Of a stretch of DNA of 48,172 bases, positions 27,909-37,367 are shown in pieces (position 1 is the first letter of the stretch; each line of letters begins with the position of its first letter). The DNA comes from Marinilactibacillus kalidii (lineage in GTDB: Bacteria > Bacillota > Bacilli > Lactobacillales > Carnobacteriaceae_A): NCBI RefSeq assembly GCF_017599325.1, contig NZ_JAGFVM010000013.1, positions 1-48,172 of the forward strand. The letters run 5' to 3'. The position numbers were made by a program, and so were the translations under genes. The notes below the pieces were generated by a model. The model did not search any database, was not told where the DNA came from, and saw only the letters and a program-made list of their open reading frames with translations.

Positions 27909-28352
27909 TTATGCGTTAAATTCAGGTAGATACGCTTCGTATCCTTCTTCTTTTAGTTTTGTTACAGGGATAAATTTCATCGCTGCTGAGTTAATACAAT
28001 AACGCAGTCCACCTTGTTCGGGTATACCATCTGTAAATACATGTCCAAGATGAGAATCCGCTTCACTACTTCTTACTTCTGTTCGTTCCATACCATGGGT
28101 AGCATCTCTTAGTTCTTTTACACCACGTTTTTGGATTGGTTTTGAAAATGAAGGCCAACCGCAACCAGCATCATATTTGTCGTTGGAAGAAAATAAGGGT
28201 TCACCGCTAACAACATCTACAAAGATACCATCTTCATAAAAATCATCGTATTCACCGGTAAAGGCTCTTTCAGTGGCACTGTTTTGCGTCACTTCATATT
28301 GTTCTCTCGTCAAACGCTGTTTTAGTTCTTCATCTGAATATTGTTTTGCCAT
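27909..28352 (-). CDS. msrB: Peptide methionine-R-sulfoxide reductase
   Basis: MsrB reduces the R form of methionine sulfoxide in proteins. [16 protein letters not shown] and the catalytic [11 protein letters not shown] are present; the two CxxC zinc motifs of many homologues are absent, so this is the zinc-free type. An ATG-less extension to 28388 is less likely than the ATG at 28352, which has AGGAGGGG upstream (147 residues). It follows mutL. Confidence 0.95.
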   Translation of the reverse strand: MAKQYSDEELKQRLTREQYEVTQNSATERAFTGEYDDFYEDGIFVDVVSGEPLFSSNDKYDAGCGWPSFSKPIQKRGVKELRDATHGMERTEVRSSEADSHLGHVFTDGIPEQGGLRYCINSAAMKFIPVTKLKEEGYEAYLPEFNA

Positions 28353-28427
28353 CTTGCTATCCCCTCCTGTTACCCTATATTGTACCAATATATTGGGTAA
28401 AATTAAAGATAATCAGCTTATTCTTTG

Positions 28428-30362
28428 TTAGTGAGGATCTTGAATTCTTTTAAACATTTTTTCCATATCTTGATTAGTCATTTTTACTAGTACTGGTCTT
28501 CCATGAGGACAATTATAGGGATTTTCTGTTTCTTTTAAGTCTTCAATCAACACTCTTGCTTCATTGGCATTTAGGTAGTGATTGGCTTTTATGGAACGTT
28601 TGCAGCTCATCATAATAGCGGTAGCTTCTCGAAATTTAGCAGTGGATAGTTCATTTTTATCTAACAGGAAATCAATCATTTCTTTAACGATTGATTCCTC
28701 TTGACCAGCTTTGAACCATGACGGATGACGTCGGACAAGAAACGTATTTTGACCAAACTCTTCTAATTCAATACCAGCTTTTAAAAGCTTATCAGCATGC
28801 TCTTGTATCGTTATCGCATCACTTGAAGGGTATTCCAAAACGATAGGCACTAAAAGTTCTTGCTGTACGGTCCCATCACTTTCGATTTCTTTCCTATAAT
28901 ACTCATACTTGATACGTTCTTGGGCAGCATGCTGGTCAATAATATAAAGCCCCTCTTCATTTTGAGCAAATAAGTAGGTTCCATGCATTTGCCCCACATA
29001 CTCTAATTGAGGGAAGGTTCTATTTGATCGCTCTTCTTTCAATACGCGGTTAGCTGTTTTGAGAGGCGATTCTTTTAAATGATTGCCCTCTGAAAACATT
29101 GGTTGAGCTGTCTCATGAATGGTCTCCGATAATTGATCATCAAGATTTTCCTCTTGGACAGCTTCCTTTTCATGCATACTCGTTTTCTCAGTTTCCTCAT
29201 AACGATGAGACACCGTTGATTGCGGTAAGGGTTCAGCTCCCCAGTTAATTTCTTCATTTTGAACTTGCTCATTATTTGTTGTCCGCGATTGCCAATCAAA
29301 AGCAGTTTGCTCTATTTTTTCAGTTGACTGTCTTTTTTTACTGGCGTAAATATTGCCCATAGCATTTGGAATTCTTTGCTGGGATTCCATTAGTTCACTA
29401 ACTGCTTGTTTAATCAGTTGACTTAACTCTTTTTCATTACTGATTCTGACTTGTTGCTTAGTTGGGTGAACATTTACATCTAGTAAGAGCGGATCCATAT
29501 TGATGTTGATAACAGCTATAGGAAATCTACCGACCATTAACTTAGAAGAATACCCATCAACAATTGCTTGTGCCAATGCATAGTTTTTAATATGCCGACC
29601 ATTGACGATCAATGTCATATAAGATTTACTAGCTCTTGTTAACTCGGGTAAAGAGATGTAACCCGCTACTTCGTAATCAAAGTTTTTCGCATGAATAGGT
29701 TTCATTTTTTTTGCAGCTTCAACACCGTAAACGCCAGCAATAGCCTGTCTAACATCACCATTTCCAACAGTTTTCACGAGAAGATTTTGATCGCTGAACA
29801 GTCTAAAGCTAATTTCGGGATGCGAGAGTGCAATTCGATTGATCGTATCACTGATATGCGCGAGCTCAGTTTTTAATGTTTTGACATATTTCAATCTAGC
29901 TGGTGTATTAAAAAAGAGTTGTTCGACTTTTATCATCGTACCTCTTCTAGAAGCTGAAGCACTTTCTTCAATCAATTCTCCAGCTCTTAAAAGCATTCGT
30001 TTTCCAGCACTATTTTGTTGGGATGTTTCAATGGTTATTTCTGAAACAGAAGCGATACTAGGCAAAGCTTCTCCCCTAAACCCAAGTGTTCGAATTCGAA
30101 ATAAATCTTCATTGGATATAAGTTTGCTCGTAGCGTGCCGCTCAAAAGCTTTAAGCACTTCTTCTGAGCGAATCCCTTCTCCATCATCCGTGACTTGAAT
30201 TGATTTTAACCCAGCCTCTTCGACATAAATATCGATTTTAGTACTTTTGGCATCAATGGCGTTCTCTACAAGTTCTTTTACTACTGAAGCTGGACGCTCA
30301 ATGACCTCACCAGCTGCTATTTGATTCGCCAATGTAGAAGACATTATCTGAATATGACTCAC
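28428..30362 (-). CDS. mutL: DNA mismatch repair protein MutL
   Basis: MutL couples mismatch recognition by MutS to strand nicking. The N-terminal GHKL ATPase shows LVENAIDAKS, DDGEGI and TLGFRGEAL. The C-terminal domain keeps the endonuclease motif DQHAAQERIKYE, the ACxR-like MSCKRSIK and CPHGRPVLV, so it should nick DNA, as in bacteria without MutH. Start choice is uncertain: an ATG at 30371 touches the AGAGGA, while a GTG at 30362 has nine-base spacing and gives MSHIQIMSSTLANQ, the family N-terminus. I chose the GTG. Confidence 0.95.
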   Translation of the reverse strand: MSHIQIMSSTLANQIAAGEVIERPASVVKELVENAIDAKSTKIDIYVEEAGLKSIQVTDDGEGIRSEEVLKAFERHATSKLISNEDLFRIRTLGFRGEALPSIASVSEITIETSQQNSAGKRMLLRAGELIEESASASRRGTMIKVEQLFFNTPARLKYVKTLKTELAHISDTINRIALSHPEISFRLFSDQNLLVKTVGNGDVRQAIAGVYGVEAAKKMKPIHAKNFDYEVAGYISLPELTRASKSYMTLIVNGRHIKNYALAQAIVDGYSSKLMVGRFPIAVININMDPLLLDVNVHPTKQQVRISNEKELSQLIKQAVSELMESQQRIPNAMGNIYASKKRQSTEKIEQTAFDWQSRTTNNEQVQNEEINWGAEPLPQSTVSHRYEETEKTSMHEKEAVQEENLDDQLSETIHETAQPMFSEGNHLKESPLKTANRVLKEERSNRTFPQLEYVGQMHGTYLFAQNEEGLYIIDQHAAQERIKYEYYRKEIESDGTVQQELLVPIVLEYPSSDAITIQEHADKLLKAGIELEEFGQNTFLVRRHPSWFKAGQEESIVKEMIDFLLDKNELSTAKFREATAIMMSCKRSIKANHYLNANEARVLIEDLKETENPYNCPHGRPVLVKMTNQDMEKMFKRIQDPH

Positions 30363-30396
30363 TTTATTCATTCCTCTCTTTACAAAAGCCCACATT

Positions 30397-33033
30397 TTAT
30401 TTTAGTTTTTCTTGTAACTCATTCAATAAAGTCATTGCCTGAAGAGGCGTCAAATTCATGATGTTCGTCTCTTTTAATGCGCCGATAACGTTACTTTCCT
30501 TTTCAGAAGTTTCAGATACAAACAAAGAAAGTTGCTCATCTACTTTTTCAGATGCTGTCGTTGTATTTGCTAATGATGGTTGTGCTATTGGTTTTTCTTG
30601 TCTCTGAGCAGTTAGTCTATCTGAAGCTTCAAATAGCCCTTCTTGTTTTTGCTCTAGCTCTGACAGTATACCAGATGCTCTGTCGATCAATATTTCCGGT
30701 AAGCCGGCTAATTTCGCTACTTGTACACCGTAACTTTTATCAGCTGGTCCTTGGAGCATTTTATGAAGGAAAACGAGATTCCCATCTTCTTCTACCGCAC
30801 CTACATGAATATTTTTCAATTTATCTAATCGATCTTCTAATACCGTCAATTCGTGATAGTGCGTAGAAAATAATGTCTTTGCACCAATCTCATCATGAAC
30901 ATGCTCAATGATGGCTTCAGCTAAAGCCATCCCATCATAGGTTGCGGTTCCTCGACCGATTTCATCGAATAAAAGCAAACTTTTACTTGTTGCATATGTC
31001 ATCGCATGATTGGTTTCCATCATTTCTACCATGAATGTACTTTGTCCACCAATCAAGTCATCCATTGCCCCAATTCTCGTAAAGATTCTATCAAAAATCG
31101 GCAATTTCGCATACTCTCCCGGTACATAACAACCCATTTGAGCCATAATGACTGTTAATGCTAATTGACGCATGTAGGTACTCTTACCAGACATATTCGG
31201 TCCAGTAATCAAGAGTATATCCGTGTCACCTTCAAGAGAAATATCATTCGGCACATAAACTTGTTCTTTCATGACTTTCTCAACAACTGGATGTCTACCT
31301 TCTTTGATTAAAATGTCTTGAGAATCGGTATTAAATTCTGGTCTCACGTAACCATACGTTTCACTAACATAGGCAAATGATTGCAAACAGTCAATCTGAG
31401 CAACGATTTTGGCAAGCTTTTGAAGTCTTTTGATTTCAGCTTTCACTTGTTCGCGAATATCAGAGAACAACTCGTATTCGAGTGCTTTCGATTTTTCTTC
31501 TGCTTCTAATATTAGCGCTTCTTTTTCTTTTAATTCTGGAGTGCTATAGCGTTCAGCGTTCGTTAGCGTTTGCTTTCTCTGATATCTTTGTTCATCAATT
31601 TTATCTACATTAGAACGTGTCACTTCGATGTAATAACCGAACACTTTATTGAACCCGATTTTTAAATTCTTGATACCTGTATGTGCGCGTTCTTCAGCTT
31701 CCATATTGGCAATCCATTTTTTACCATTAATCATCGCATCTTTATATTCATCCAATTGTGCTTGATAGCCTAATTTGATGATCTCACCATCTGTGATAGA
31801 TAATGGTGGTTCATCTTCTATAGCTGTCTCGATCAAATTAGCTATTTCTTCAACTGGATCTAATTGATCAAGTAATTGGGTCCATTCATTTCCAGCATTC
31901 ATTGTCTGAATAATTTGGACAAGCTTAGGTATCTGTATCAAAGAATTTTTTAACTGAACCAGATCTCTCGCATTGACAGTCCCAAAAGCTACCCTTCCAG
32001 CTAACCGTTCAAGATCATAAACATTCGTTAATGTATCGGTTAAATCTGTTCGTTCAAAGAAGTGGTCCATTAATACTTGAACAATATTCAAGCGATTTTC
32101 AATAGCGGATTTCGTGATCAGTGGCTTTTCAAGCCAGTTCCTGAGCAAACGTCCACCCATTGCTGTTTTCGTTTCATCTAGTAACCACAATAACGTTCCT
32201 TTTTTTGTACCATCTCTTAAAGAAGTAGAGAGCTCCAGATTACGACGAGCTTCCTGACCATAAATCATATAATGAGATGTTTCGTATTGTTGAGCCGGTT
32301 GCAAGTGATCGAGACTTCTCATTTGCGTTTGTGCTAAATACGTAAGCAATAAATCTAATACTTGGTGAACGTCAGTATCCTCACATTGGGATTTCAAATC
32401 AGTTAATGCGCCTGCTACTTGAATTTCTTTAGAGATTTTAGAAACAACGATTTCAAGGTCTGATTCTAGTCGTTCTATCAAAGAAGGCTCTTCCTCTTTC
32501 TCAAACAGCACTTCTTTGATTTTCAATGACTGTAATTCAGTCTTCACTTCTTCAGGAGAACCAAGTTTGGTTACTTTTAACTCACCTGTCGTAAGATCTG
32601 CATAAGCTAACGTATGAAACTGTTCCATTTTCAATACAGCTGCAATATAATTATTTTCTTTAGCATCCACTGAAGCAGCGTTCATTACTGTTCCCGGTGT
32701 GATGACCTGTACAACTTCTCGCTTGACCATTCCTTTTGCCAGCTTAGCATCTTCTACTTGCTCACATATCGCTACTTTATGCCCTCTTTCAATGAGTGCA
32801 TCAATGTATCTTTGCGCTGAATGATGCGGTACACCGCACATCGGGATTTTGTCTTCAGCGTTTTTATTTCTACTCGTCAATGTTAACTCTAGCATTTGAG
32901 CTACTTCTACGGCATCATCAAAGAACAATTCGTAGAAATCACCCAAACGATAAAATAAATAGACGTCTGGGTATTGCTTTTTTATGTTTAAGTATTGCTC
33001 CATCATCGGTGTATGTTTTGTCTTTTGAGGCAT
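30397..33033 (-). CDS. mutS: DNA mismatch repair protein MutS
   Basis: MutS recognises base mismatches. At 878 residues it shows the mismatch-contacting FYELF motif near residue 36, Walker A GPNMSGKSTYMRQ (about 617-629), the LLFDEIGRGTATYDGMALAEAI block, the STHYHELT segment and a C-terminal dimerisation tail. GAGAGGTGAGG precedes the ATG. It is followed almost directly by mutL and preceded by ymdB. Confidence 0.98.
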   Translation of the reverse strand: MPQKTKHTPMMEQYLNIKKQYPDVYLFYRLGDFYELFFDDAVEVAQMLELTLTSRNKNAEDKIPMCGVPHHSAQRYIDALIERGHKVAICEQVEDAKLAKGMVKREVVQVITPGTVMNAASVDAKENNYIAAVLKMEQFHTLAYADLTTGELKVTKLGSPEEVKTELQSLKIKEVLFEKEEEPSLIERLESDLEIVVSKISKEIQVAGALTDLKSQCEDTDVHQVLDLLLTYLAQTQMRSLDHLQPAQQYETSHYMIYGQEARRNLELSTSLRDGTKKGTLLWLLDETKTAMGGRLLRNWLEKPLITKSAIENRLNIVQVLMDHFFERTDLTDTLTNVYDLERLAGRVAFGTVNARDLVQLKNSLIQIPKLVQIIQTMNAGNEWTQLLDQLDPVEEIANLIETAIEDEPPLSITDGEIIKLGYQAQLDEYKDAMINGKKWIANMEAEERAHTGIKNLKIGFNKVFGYYIEVTRSNVDKIDEQRYQRKQTLTNAERYSTPELKEKEALILEAEEKSKALEYELFSDIREQVKAEIKRLQKLAKIVAQIDCLQSFAYVSETYGYVRPEFNTDSQDILIKEGRHPVVEKVMKEQVYVPNDISLEGDTDILLITGPNMSGKSTYMRQLALTVIMAQMGCYVPGEYAKLPIFDRIFTRIGAMDDLIGGQSTFMVEMMETNHAMTYATSKSLLLFDEIGRGTATYDGMALAEAIIEHVHDEIGAKTLFSTHYHELTVLEDRLDKLKNIHVGAVEEDGNLVFLHKMLQGPADKSYGVQVAKLAGLPEILIDRASGILSELEQKQEGLFEASDRLTAQRQEKPIAQPSLANTTTASEKVDEQLSLFVSETSEKESNVIGALKETNIMNLTPLQAMTLLNELQEKLK

Positions 33034-33078
33034 TTACCTCACCTCTCTATTATTTCTATAAGCATATTTGCTTACCTA

Positions 33079-33882
33079 TTAGTTGAAAAATGGTGTATCT
33101 TCGTCAATTCTAATCGGCTTGATTGATTTTGTCTTACCAGTTGTATCATCTAATTCGATGAAACAGCCATTTAATTTCTTACGACCAGTTTCGGGCACTT
33201 CAAATCGATTAGGCATTTGCGTCAGAAATTTTTCAATAATCGCTTCTCTTTTCATTCCTAAAACACCATCGTAGAATCCCGTCATCCCAGCGTCAGACAT
33301 GTATCCAGTCCCAGAGGGTAATATACGGTTATCATTTGTCTGAACATGTGTATGTGTCCCTACTACTGCCGATGCTTTACCATCCATATACCAGCCCATT
33401 GCTTCTTTTTCACTTGTTACTTCAGCATGAAAATCTATAAAAATATGTGGCGTTCTTTTTCTGGCCTCTTCTACTAGTTCCATACCGATCTTAAATGGAT
33501 CTTCCAAATCTCCCATGAATACTCTGCCGTGTAAATTAATAACCGCTAATTCTTGTTGGTTGATTTTTATATAAACGATTCCTTTTCCCGGCACACGCGA
33601 GAGATTCGGATAATTTGCAGGGCGAATCAATTTCTTAGCATCGTCAATGAAGTCAACGATTTCTTGTTTATCCCAAGTATGATTTCCCATCGTTACAGCA
33701 TCTACACCACATTGCAAAAATTCTTTATAAATTTTCTCTGTAATGCCTCTTCCACCTGCTGCGTTCTCTCCGTTCAAAATCGTCGCTTGAGGTTTGTATT
33801 TCGCTTTTAACTTCGGTAAGTATTCTTGGACCATTTCTCGTCCCATCGAACCGACAACATCACCAATAAATAATATTTTCAT
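33079..33882 (-). CDS. ymdB: YmdB family metallophosphoesterase
   Basis: YmdB is a cytoplasmic metallophosphodiesterase acting on 2',3'-cyclic nucleotides; in B. subtilis it affects biofilm and motility choice. The motifs FIGDVVGSMGRE, LNGENAAGG, MGNHTWD, DFHAEVTSEK and VVGTHTHVQT bind the dimetal centre. Length 267 fits. The usual partner rny lies just upstream. A candidate promoter (33914-33943) is present, so ymdB-mutS-mutL may form a unit. Confidence 0.96.
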   Translation of the reverse strand: MKILFIGDVVGSMGREMVQEYLPKLKAKYKPQATILNGENAAGGRGITEKIYKEFLQCGVDAVTMGNHTWDKQEIVDFIDDAKKLIRPANYPNLSRVPGKGIVYIKINQQELAVINLHGRVFMGDLEDPFKIGMELVEEARKRTPHIFIDFHAEVTSEKEAMGWYMDGKASAVVGTHTHVQTNDNRILPSGTGYMSDAGMTGFYDGVLGMKREAIIEKFLTQMPNRFEVPETGRKKLNGCFIELDDTTGKTKSIKPIRIDEDTPFFN

Positions 33883-33913
33883 TTAACTTCCTCTTCTCCA
33901 TTCGGTACCTCTT

Positions 33914-33943
33914 ATTTTACCAGTTTTCATTGGTCAAAATCAA
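33914..33943 (-). promoter_or_regulatory. Candidate promoter of ymdB-mutS-mutL
   Basis: On the minus strand TTGATT and TAAAAT are 18 bases apart, with TGG ahead of the -10 (extended -10). Confidence 0.5.
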
Positions 33944-34009
33944 AGTGAAATCTACTTCATTACTTTTATGTTATTTTGAAGTCAACGTTATTATTTTTCA
34001 ATAGCAATC

Positions 34010-34037
34010 AAAAAAAAGAACAGCTTTCGCTGTCCTT
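34010..34037 (-). terminator. rny terminator
   Basis: On the minus strand AAAGGACAGC, GAAA, GCTGTTCTTT forms a stem with one G-T pair and a stable tetraloop, followed by a run of T. Confidence 0.8.
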
Positions 34038-34063
34038 TTAAAGATTATCTATTCAATGGTTCA

Positions 34064-35629
34064 TTATTTAGCATATTCAACGGCTCTCGTTTCGCGAATG
34101 ACCGTTACTTTAATGTGTCCAGGATAGTCCATATCTTCTTCGATTTGCTTCCGTACACTTCGTGCCAATTTTGCAGACATACTATCATCTAGTTGATCCG
34201 GTCTAACGATAATACGAACTTCTCTACCAGCTTGAATAGCATAGCTTTCTTTAACTCCTTCAAATCCGTTAGAAATTCTTTCGAGATTTTCTAAACGTTG
34301 AAGATAATTTTCAAGAGACTCGCTTCTTGCACCGGGTCTTGCTGCAGAAATTGAATCTGCTGCTTCTACCAATACTGCAATAATCGAGCTTGCTTCAACA
34401 TCGCCATGATGGGAAGCGATCGCATTAATAACCGTTTCACTTTCTTGATATTTCATTGCTAATTGTGCACCAATCTCAACGTGAGATCCTTCTACTTCGC
34501 TATCTAATGCTTTACCAATATCGTGCAATAATCCAGCACGTTTAGCTAACTGAACATCTTCTCCAAGTTCTGCTGCCATAACACCAGCAATTTTGGCCAC
34601 TTCGATTGAATGATTCAAAACATTTTGACCATAGCTTGTTCTAAAGTGCAGGCGCCCGATAATTTTTATAAAATCTGGATGTATAGAGTGAATACCTAAA
34701 TCGAAAATAGCTTCTTCTCCGATTTCTCTGATTCGCTCATCCATTTCTTTTCGAGATTTTTCAACTGCTTCCTCGATTCGACCTGGATGGATGCGTCCGT
34801 CTGAAATCAATTTTTCAAGAGCCATTTTTGCTGTTTCTCGACGTATAGGGTCAAATCCACTTAATACAACTGCTTCCGGCGTATCATCGATGATAAGATC
34901 CATACCTGTCAGACTTTCCAACGTGCGAATATTTCTTCCTTCTCTACCAATAATACGACCTTTCATGTCGTCATTTGGTAAGTGGATCACACTCACTGTT
35001 GTCTCGGTAACTTTATCTGCTGCAGAACGCTGTATGGCTTGAGTAATTAAGTTTTTAGCTCTTCGATCAGCTTCTGATTTAGCTTTGTCTTCATATTGTT
35101 TGACCATTACTGCTAACTCACGAGACAAGTCTTTTTCGGTTTGAGATAATACAATTGATTTTGCTTCTTCTTGAGACAATGCCGCGATCGATTGAAGTTT
35201 TTCTTGCTGTTCAGCAATCAAGTCTTCGGCAGATTGCTCTAGCTCTTCTAGTGCTTTTTGACGGCTAGTTAAGCGATCTTCTCTGCTTTGTAAAGAACTT
35301 TCTCTTTTGTCAATTGTGTTCCCTTTTCGTTCAAGATTATCTTCTCTCTGATCCAAACGATTTTCTTGACGTGCTACTTCAGAACGTCTTTCTTTTAGCT
35401 CCCATTCTACTTCTGTTCGATAAGAATGGATTTCCTCTTTGGCCTCTAACAACGCTTCTTTTTTCAAGGTTTCAGCTTCTTTATTAGCATCTTCTACTAT
35501 ATTTTCCGCTGTTTTTCTTGAATCAGCAAGTCTTTTTTCAAAGCTTCTTTTATTTAAATAAGCTCCTATGAAGATTCCGATGATTAAAGTAACGATAGCG
35601 AAGGCTACTGAGATAAAAAGAGTAGTCAT
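34064..35629 (-). CDS. rny: Ribonuclease Y
   Basis: RNase Y is the membrane-bound endoribonuclease that starts bulk mRNA decay in Firmicutes. One N-terminal membrane segment (about 4-24) is followed by a long coiled coil (about 25-200), a KH domain ([21 protein letters not shown]) and an HD domain with [13 protein letters not shown] and ASHHGDVEA. Length 521 matches the family. GGAGGTGACC precedes the ATG, and a near-consensus promoter lies upstream. Confidence 0.98.
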   Translation of the reverse strand: MTTLFISVAFAIVTLIIGIFIGAYLNKRSFEKRLADSRKTAENIVEDANKEAETLKKEALLEAKEEIHSYRTEVEWELKERRSEVARQENRLDQREDNLERKGNTIDKRESSLQSREDRLTSRQKALEELEQSAEDLIAEQQEKLQSIAALSQEEAKSIVLSQTEKDLSRELAVMVKQYEDKAKSEADRRAKNLITQAIQRSAADKVTETTVSVIHLPNDDMKGRIIGREGRNIRTLESLTGMDLIIDDTPEAVVLSGFDPIRRETAKMALEKLISDGRIHPGRIEEAVEKSRKEMDERIREIGEEAIFDLGIHSIHPDFIKIIGRLHFRTSYGQNVLNHSIEVAKIAGVMAAELGEDVQLAKRAGLLHDIGKALDSEVEGSHVEIGAQLAMKYQESETVINAIASHHGDVEASSIIAVLVEAADSISAARPGARSESLENYLQRLENLERISNGFEGVKESYAIQAGREVRIIVRPDQLDDSMSAKLARSVRKQIEEDMDYPGHIKVTVIRETRAVEYAK

Positions 35630-35781
35630 TTGGTCACCTCCGTATCATTATTTAGTTTACATTTAATTCATGTATAAAAAAGTCAGGTACTGCTTATGTT
35701 AAGCGACTCCTATTGATGATTAAAATAGTTGTCGTTTGTCATAAAATCTTTCATTAACATAATAGTGTAACAGACAATCTA

Positions 35782-35810
35782 ATTTTAAAGGTCTTAACGC
35801 ATTGTGTCAA
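35782..35810 (-). promoter_or_regulatory. Sigma-A promoter of rny
   Basis: On the minus strand a perfect TTGACA and TAAAAT are separated by exactly 17 bases, the best promoter match in the window. Confidence 0.8.
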
Positions 35811-35913
35811 TACAGTTTAGAGAAAGAGAAGGATTTTACTGTTTTTATCAGTGATTTTCTTTAGTTTCTATTTTTTTATGGATTATAAATGCTTGATCAC
35901 AAATCGAAATATA

Positions 35914-35961
35914 ACTAAATAACACCACCCAAAGTTATATTCTTTGAGTGGTGTTATTTAG
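35914..35961 (-). terminator. recA terminator
   Basis: A 20-bp inverted repeat with one mismatch (35915-35934 with 35942-35961) lies just after the recA stop. The minus-strand exit is U-rich (TTATTTAGTTATATTT) with no pure T run. Confidence 0.7.
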
Positions 35962-35974
35962 ACTTTCGAATAAA

Positions 35975-37117
35975 TTAAACGTCTAGTGTTTCAGATCCTG
36001 TCTCTTCTTCGTTACCGGTCTCATTCTCGTTTCCAGTCTCTTCTGATCCAATCACATCTGGACTTTCTTCAAGTACGATCGTACCATCTTCTCCGTTAAG
36101 CTCGTTAACAAATTCGATATCTGATTCACTACCGATATCATAAGCGACTCTGACTCTCTTCTCGATTTCAGCAAGCATTTCAGGATGATCTACGAGATAC
36201 TGTTTAGAATTCTCGCGACCTTGACCAATTCGCTCTTCACCATAAGAATACCAAGCGCCTGCCTTATCAATAATTTCAGCATCAGATCCCATATCTACGA
36301 GCTCACCTACTTGAGAAATTCCTTCTCCGTACATGATATCTACTAACGCAACTTTAAAAGGTGGCGCAACCTTGTTTTTAACCACTTTTATTTTTGTTTT
36401 GTTCCCTGTCATGTCTTTACCTGATTTGATAGATTCACCACGACGTACTTCTAATCTGACAGTTGCATAGAATTTCAATGCACGACCACCAGGCGTCGTT
36501 TCAGGATTACCAAACATTACACCAACTTTTTCACGAATCTGGTTGATAAACAAGGCAATCGTTTTTGTTTTATTGATTGATCCTGAGAGTTTACGAAGTG
36601 CTTGAGACATCAAACGCGCTTGTAAACCAACATGTGACGCACCCATTTCTCCATCAATTTCTGCTCGCGGCACTAATGCTGCAACAGAGTCAATAACGAC
36701 CATATCAACAGCTCCACTTGAAACTAATGCGTCGGCAATCTCTAAAGCTTGTTCCCCTGTATCTGGTTGAGAAAGTAACAACTCATCAATATCAACACCT
36801 AACGCACGGGCATATTTTGGATCAAGTGCATGCTCTGCATCGATAAATGCGGCTATTCCGCCATTTTCTTGTACAGAAGCAATCGCGTGAAGCGCTACAG
36901 TCGTTTTACCAGAACTTTCTGGTCCGTACACTTCAATGATACGACCTCGTGGATATCCACCTATCCCTAAGGCAACATCCAGCGCAAGCGATCCACTAGG
37001 AATCGTTTTGATTTGTGTGTCGACTTTTTCGCCCATTTTCATGATTGAGCCTTTACCAAAATTTTTCTCTATTTTACTTAATGCTGCATCTAGTGCTTTT
37101 TTACGATCATCTGTCAT
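35975..37117 (-). CDS. recA: Recombinase RecA
   Basis: RecA forms filaments on single-stranded DNA, drives strand exchange and triggers LexA cleavage. Walker [10 protein letters not shown] (65-73), Walker [12 protein letters not shown] and the DNA-binding loop [18 protein letters not shown] are intact. The 380-residue chain is longer than many because of an acidic C-terminal tail with repeated ETGN/ETGS units. AGGAGGAG lies upstream of the ATG. The upstream region has a promoter and a LexA-type box, consistent with SOS induction. Confidence 0.98.
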   Translation of the reverse strand: MTDDRKKALDAALSKIEKNFGKGSIMKMGEKVDTQIKTIPSGSLALDVALGIGGYPRGRIIEVYGPESSGKTTVALHAIASVQENGGIAAFIDAEHALDPKYARALGVDIDELLLSQPDTGEQALEIADALVSSGAVDMVVIDSVAALVPRAEIDGEMGASHVGLQARLMSQALRKLSGSINKTKTIALFINQIREKVGVMFGNPETTPGGRALKFYATVRLEVRRGESIKSGKDMTGNKTKIKVVKNKVAPPFKVALVDIMYGEGISQVGELVDMGSDAEIIDKAGAWYSYGEERIGQGRENSKQYLVDHPEMLAEIEKRVRVAYDIGSESDIEFVNELNGEDGTIVLEESPDVIGSEETGNENETGNEEETGSETLDV

Positions 37118-37278
37118 TAATTCATTCTCCTCCTATTAATTCAGGAATTTATATGGTTTTGCTTCTTATTTAATGCACATTTTATCATCTACATTTTAAA
37201 GTCGAAAGGTATTTCATGTTTGAATTCTTTTATGAATATTCCTTTATTGCAAACATGCATTCTCTCTATTACTTTCTT

Positions 37279-37307
37279 ATTTTACTGTTTTTTTTTATAA
37301 AAAGCAA
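37279..37307 (-). promoter_or_regulatory. Candidate recA promoter
   Basis: On the minus strand TTGCTT and TAAAAT are 17 bases apart. The LexA-type box lies directly upstream of the -35. The leader to the recA ATG would be about 155 bases. Confidence 0.6.
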
Positions 37308-37315
37308 GCTTTAAT

Positions 37316-37329
37316 CGAACATTTATTCG
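37316..37329 (-). promoter_or_regulatory. LexA-type SOS box of recA
   Basis: On the minus strand CGAATAAATGTTCG matches the Gram-positive LexA palindrome CGAACN4GTTCG at all but one defined position. It lies nine bases before the -35 of the recA promoter. Confidence 0.7.
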
Positions 37330-37367
37330 CAATAAATCAATCTCACTTTTTAACAACACATTTCATC

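Larger units (their letters stand above)
35630..35974. other. Gene-free interval between rny and recA
   Basis: This 345-base stretch has no convincing coding sequence on either strand. It holds the rny promoter (35782-35810) with a leader of about 140 bases and the recA terminator (35914-35961). I see no recognisable small RNA or riboswitch in the remainder. Confidence 0.7.

Noticed and set aside
29075-29299. Open frames inside mutL, mutS, recA and other genes on either strand
   Set aside because: They lack ribosome-binding sites and recognisable motifs and lie wholly within well-supported genes.
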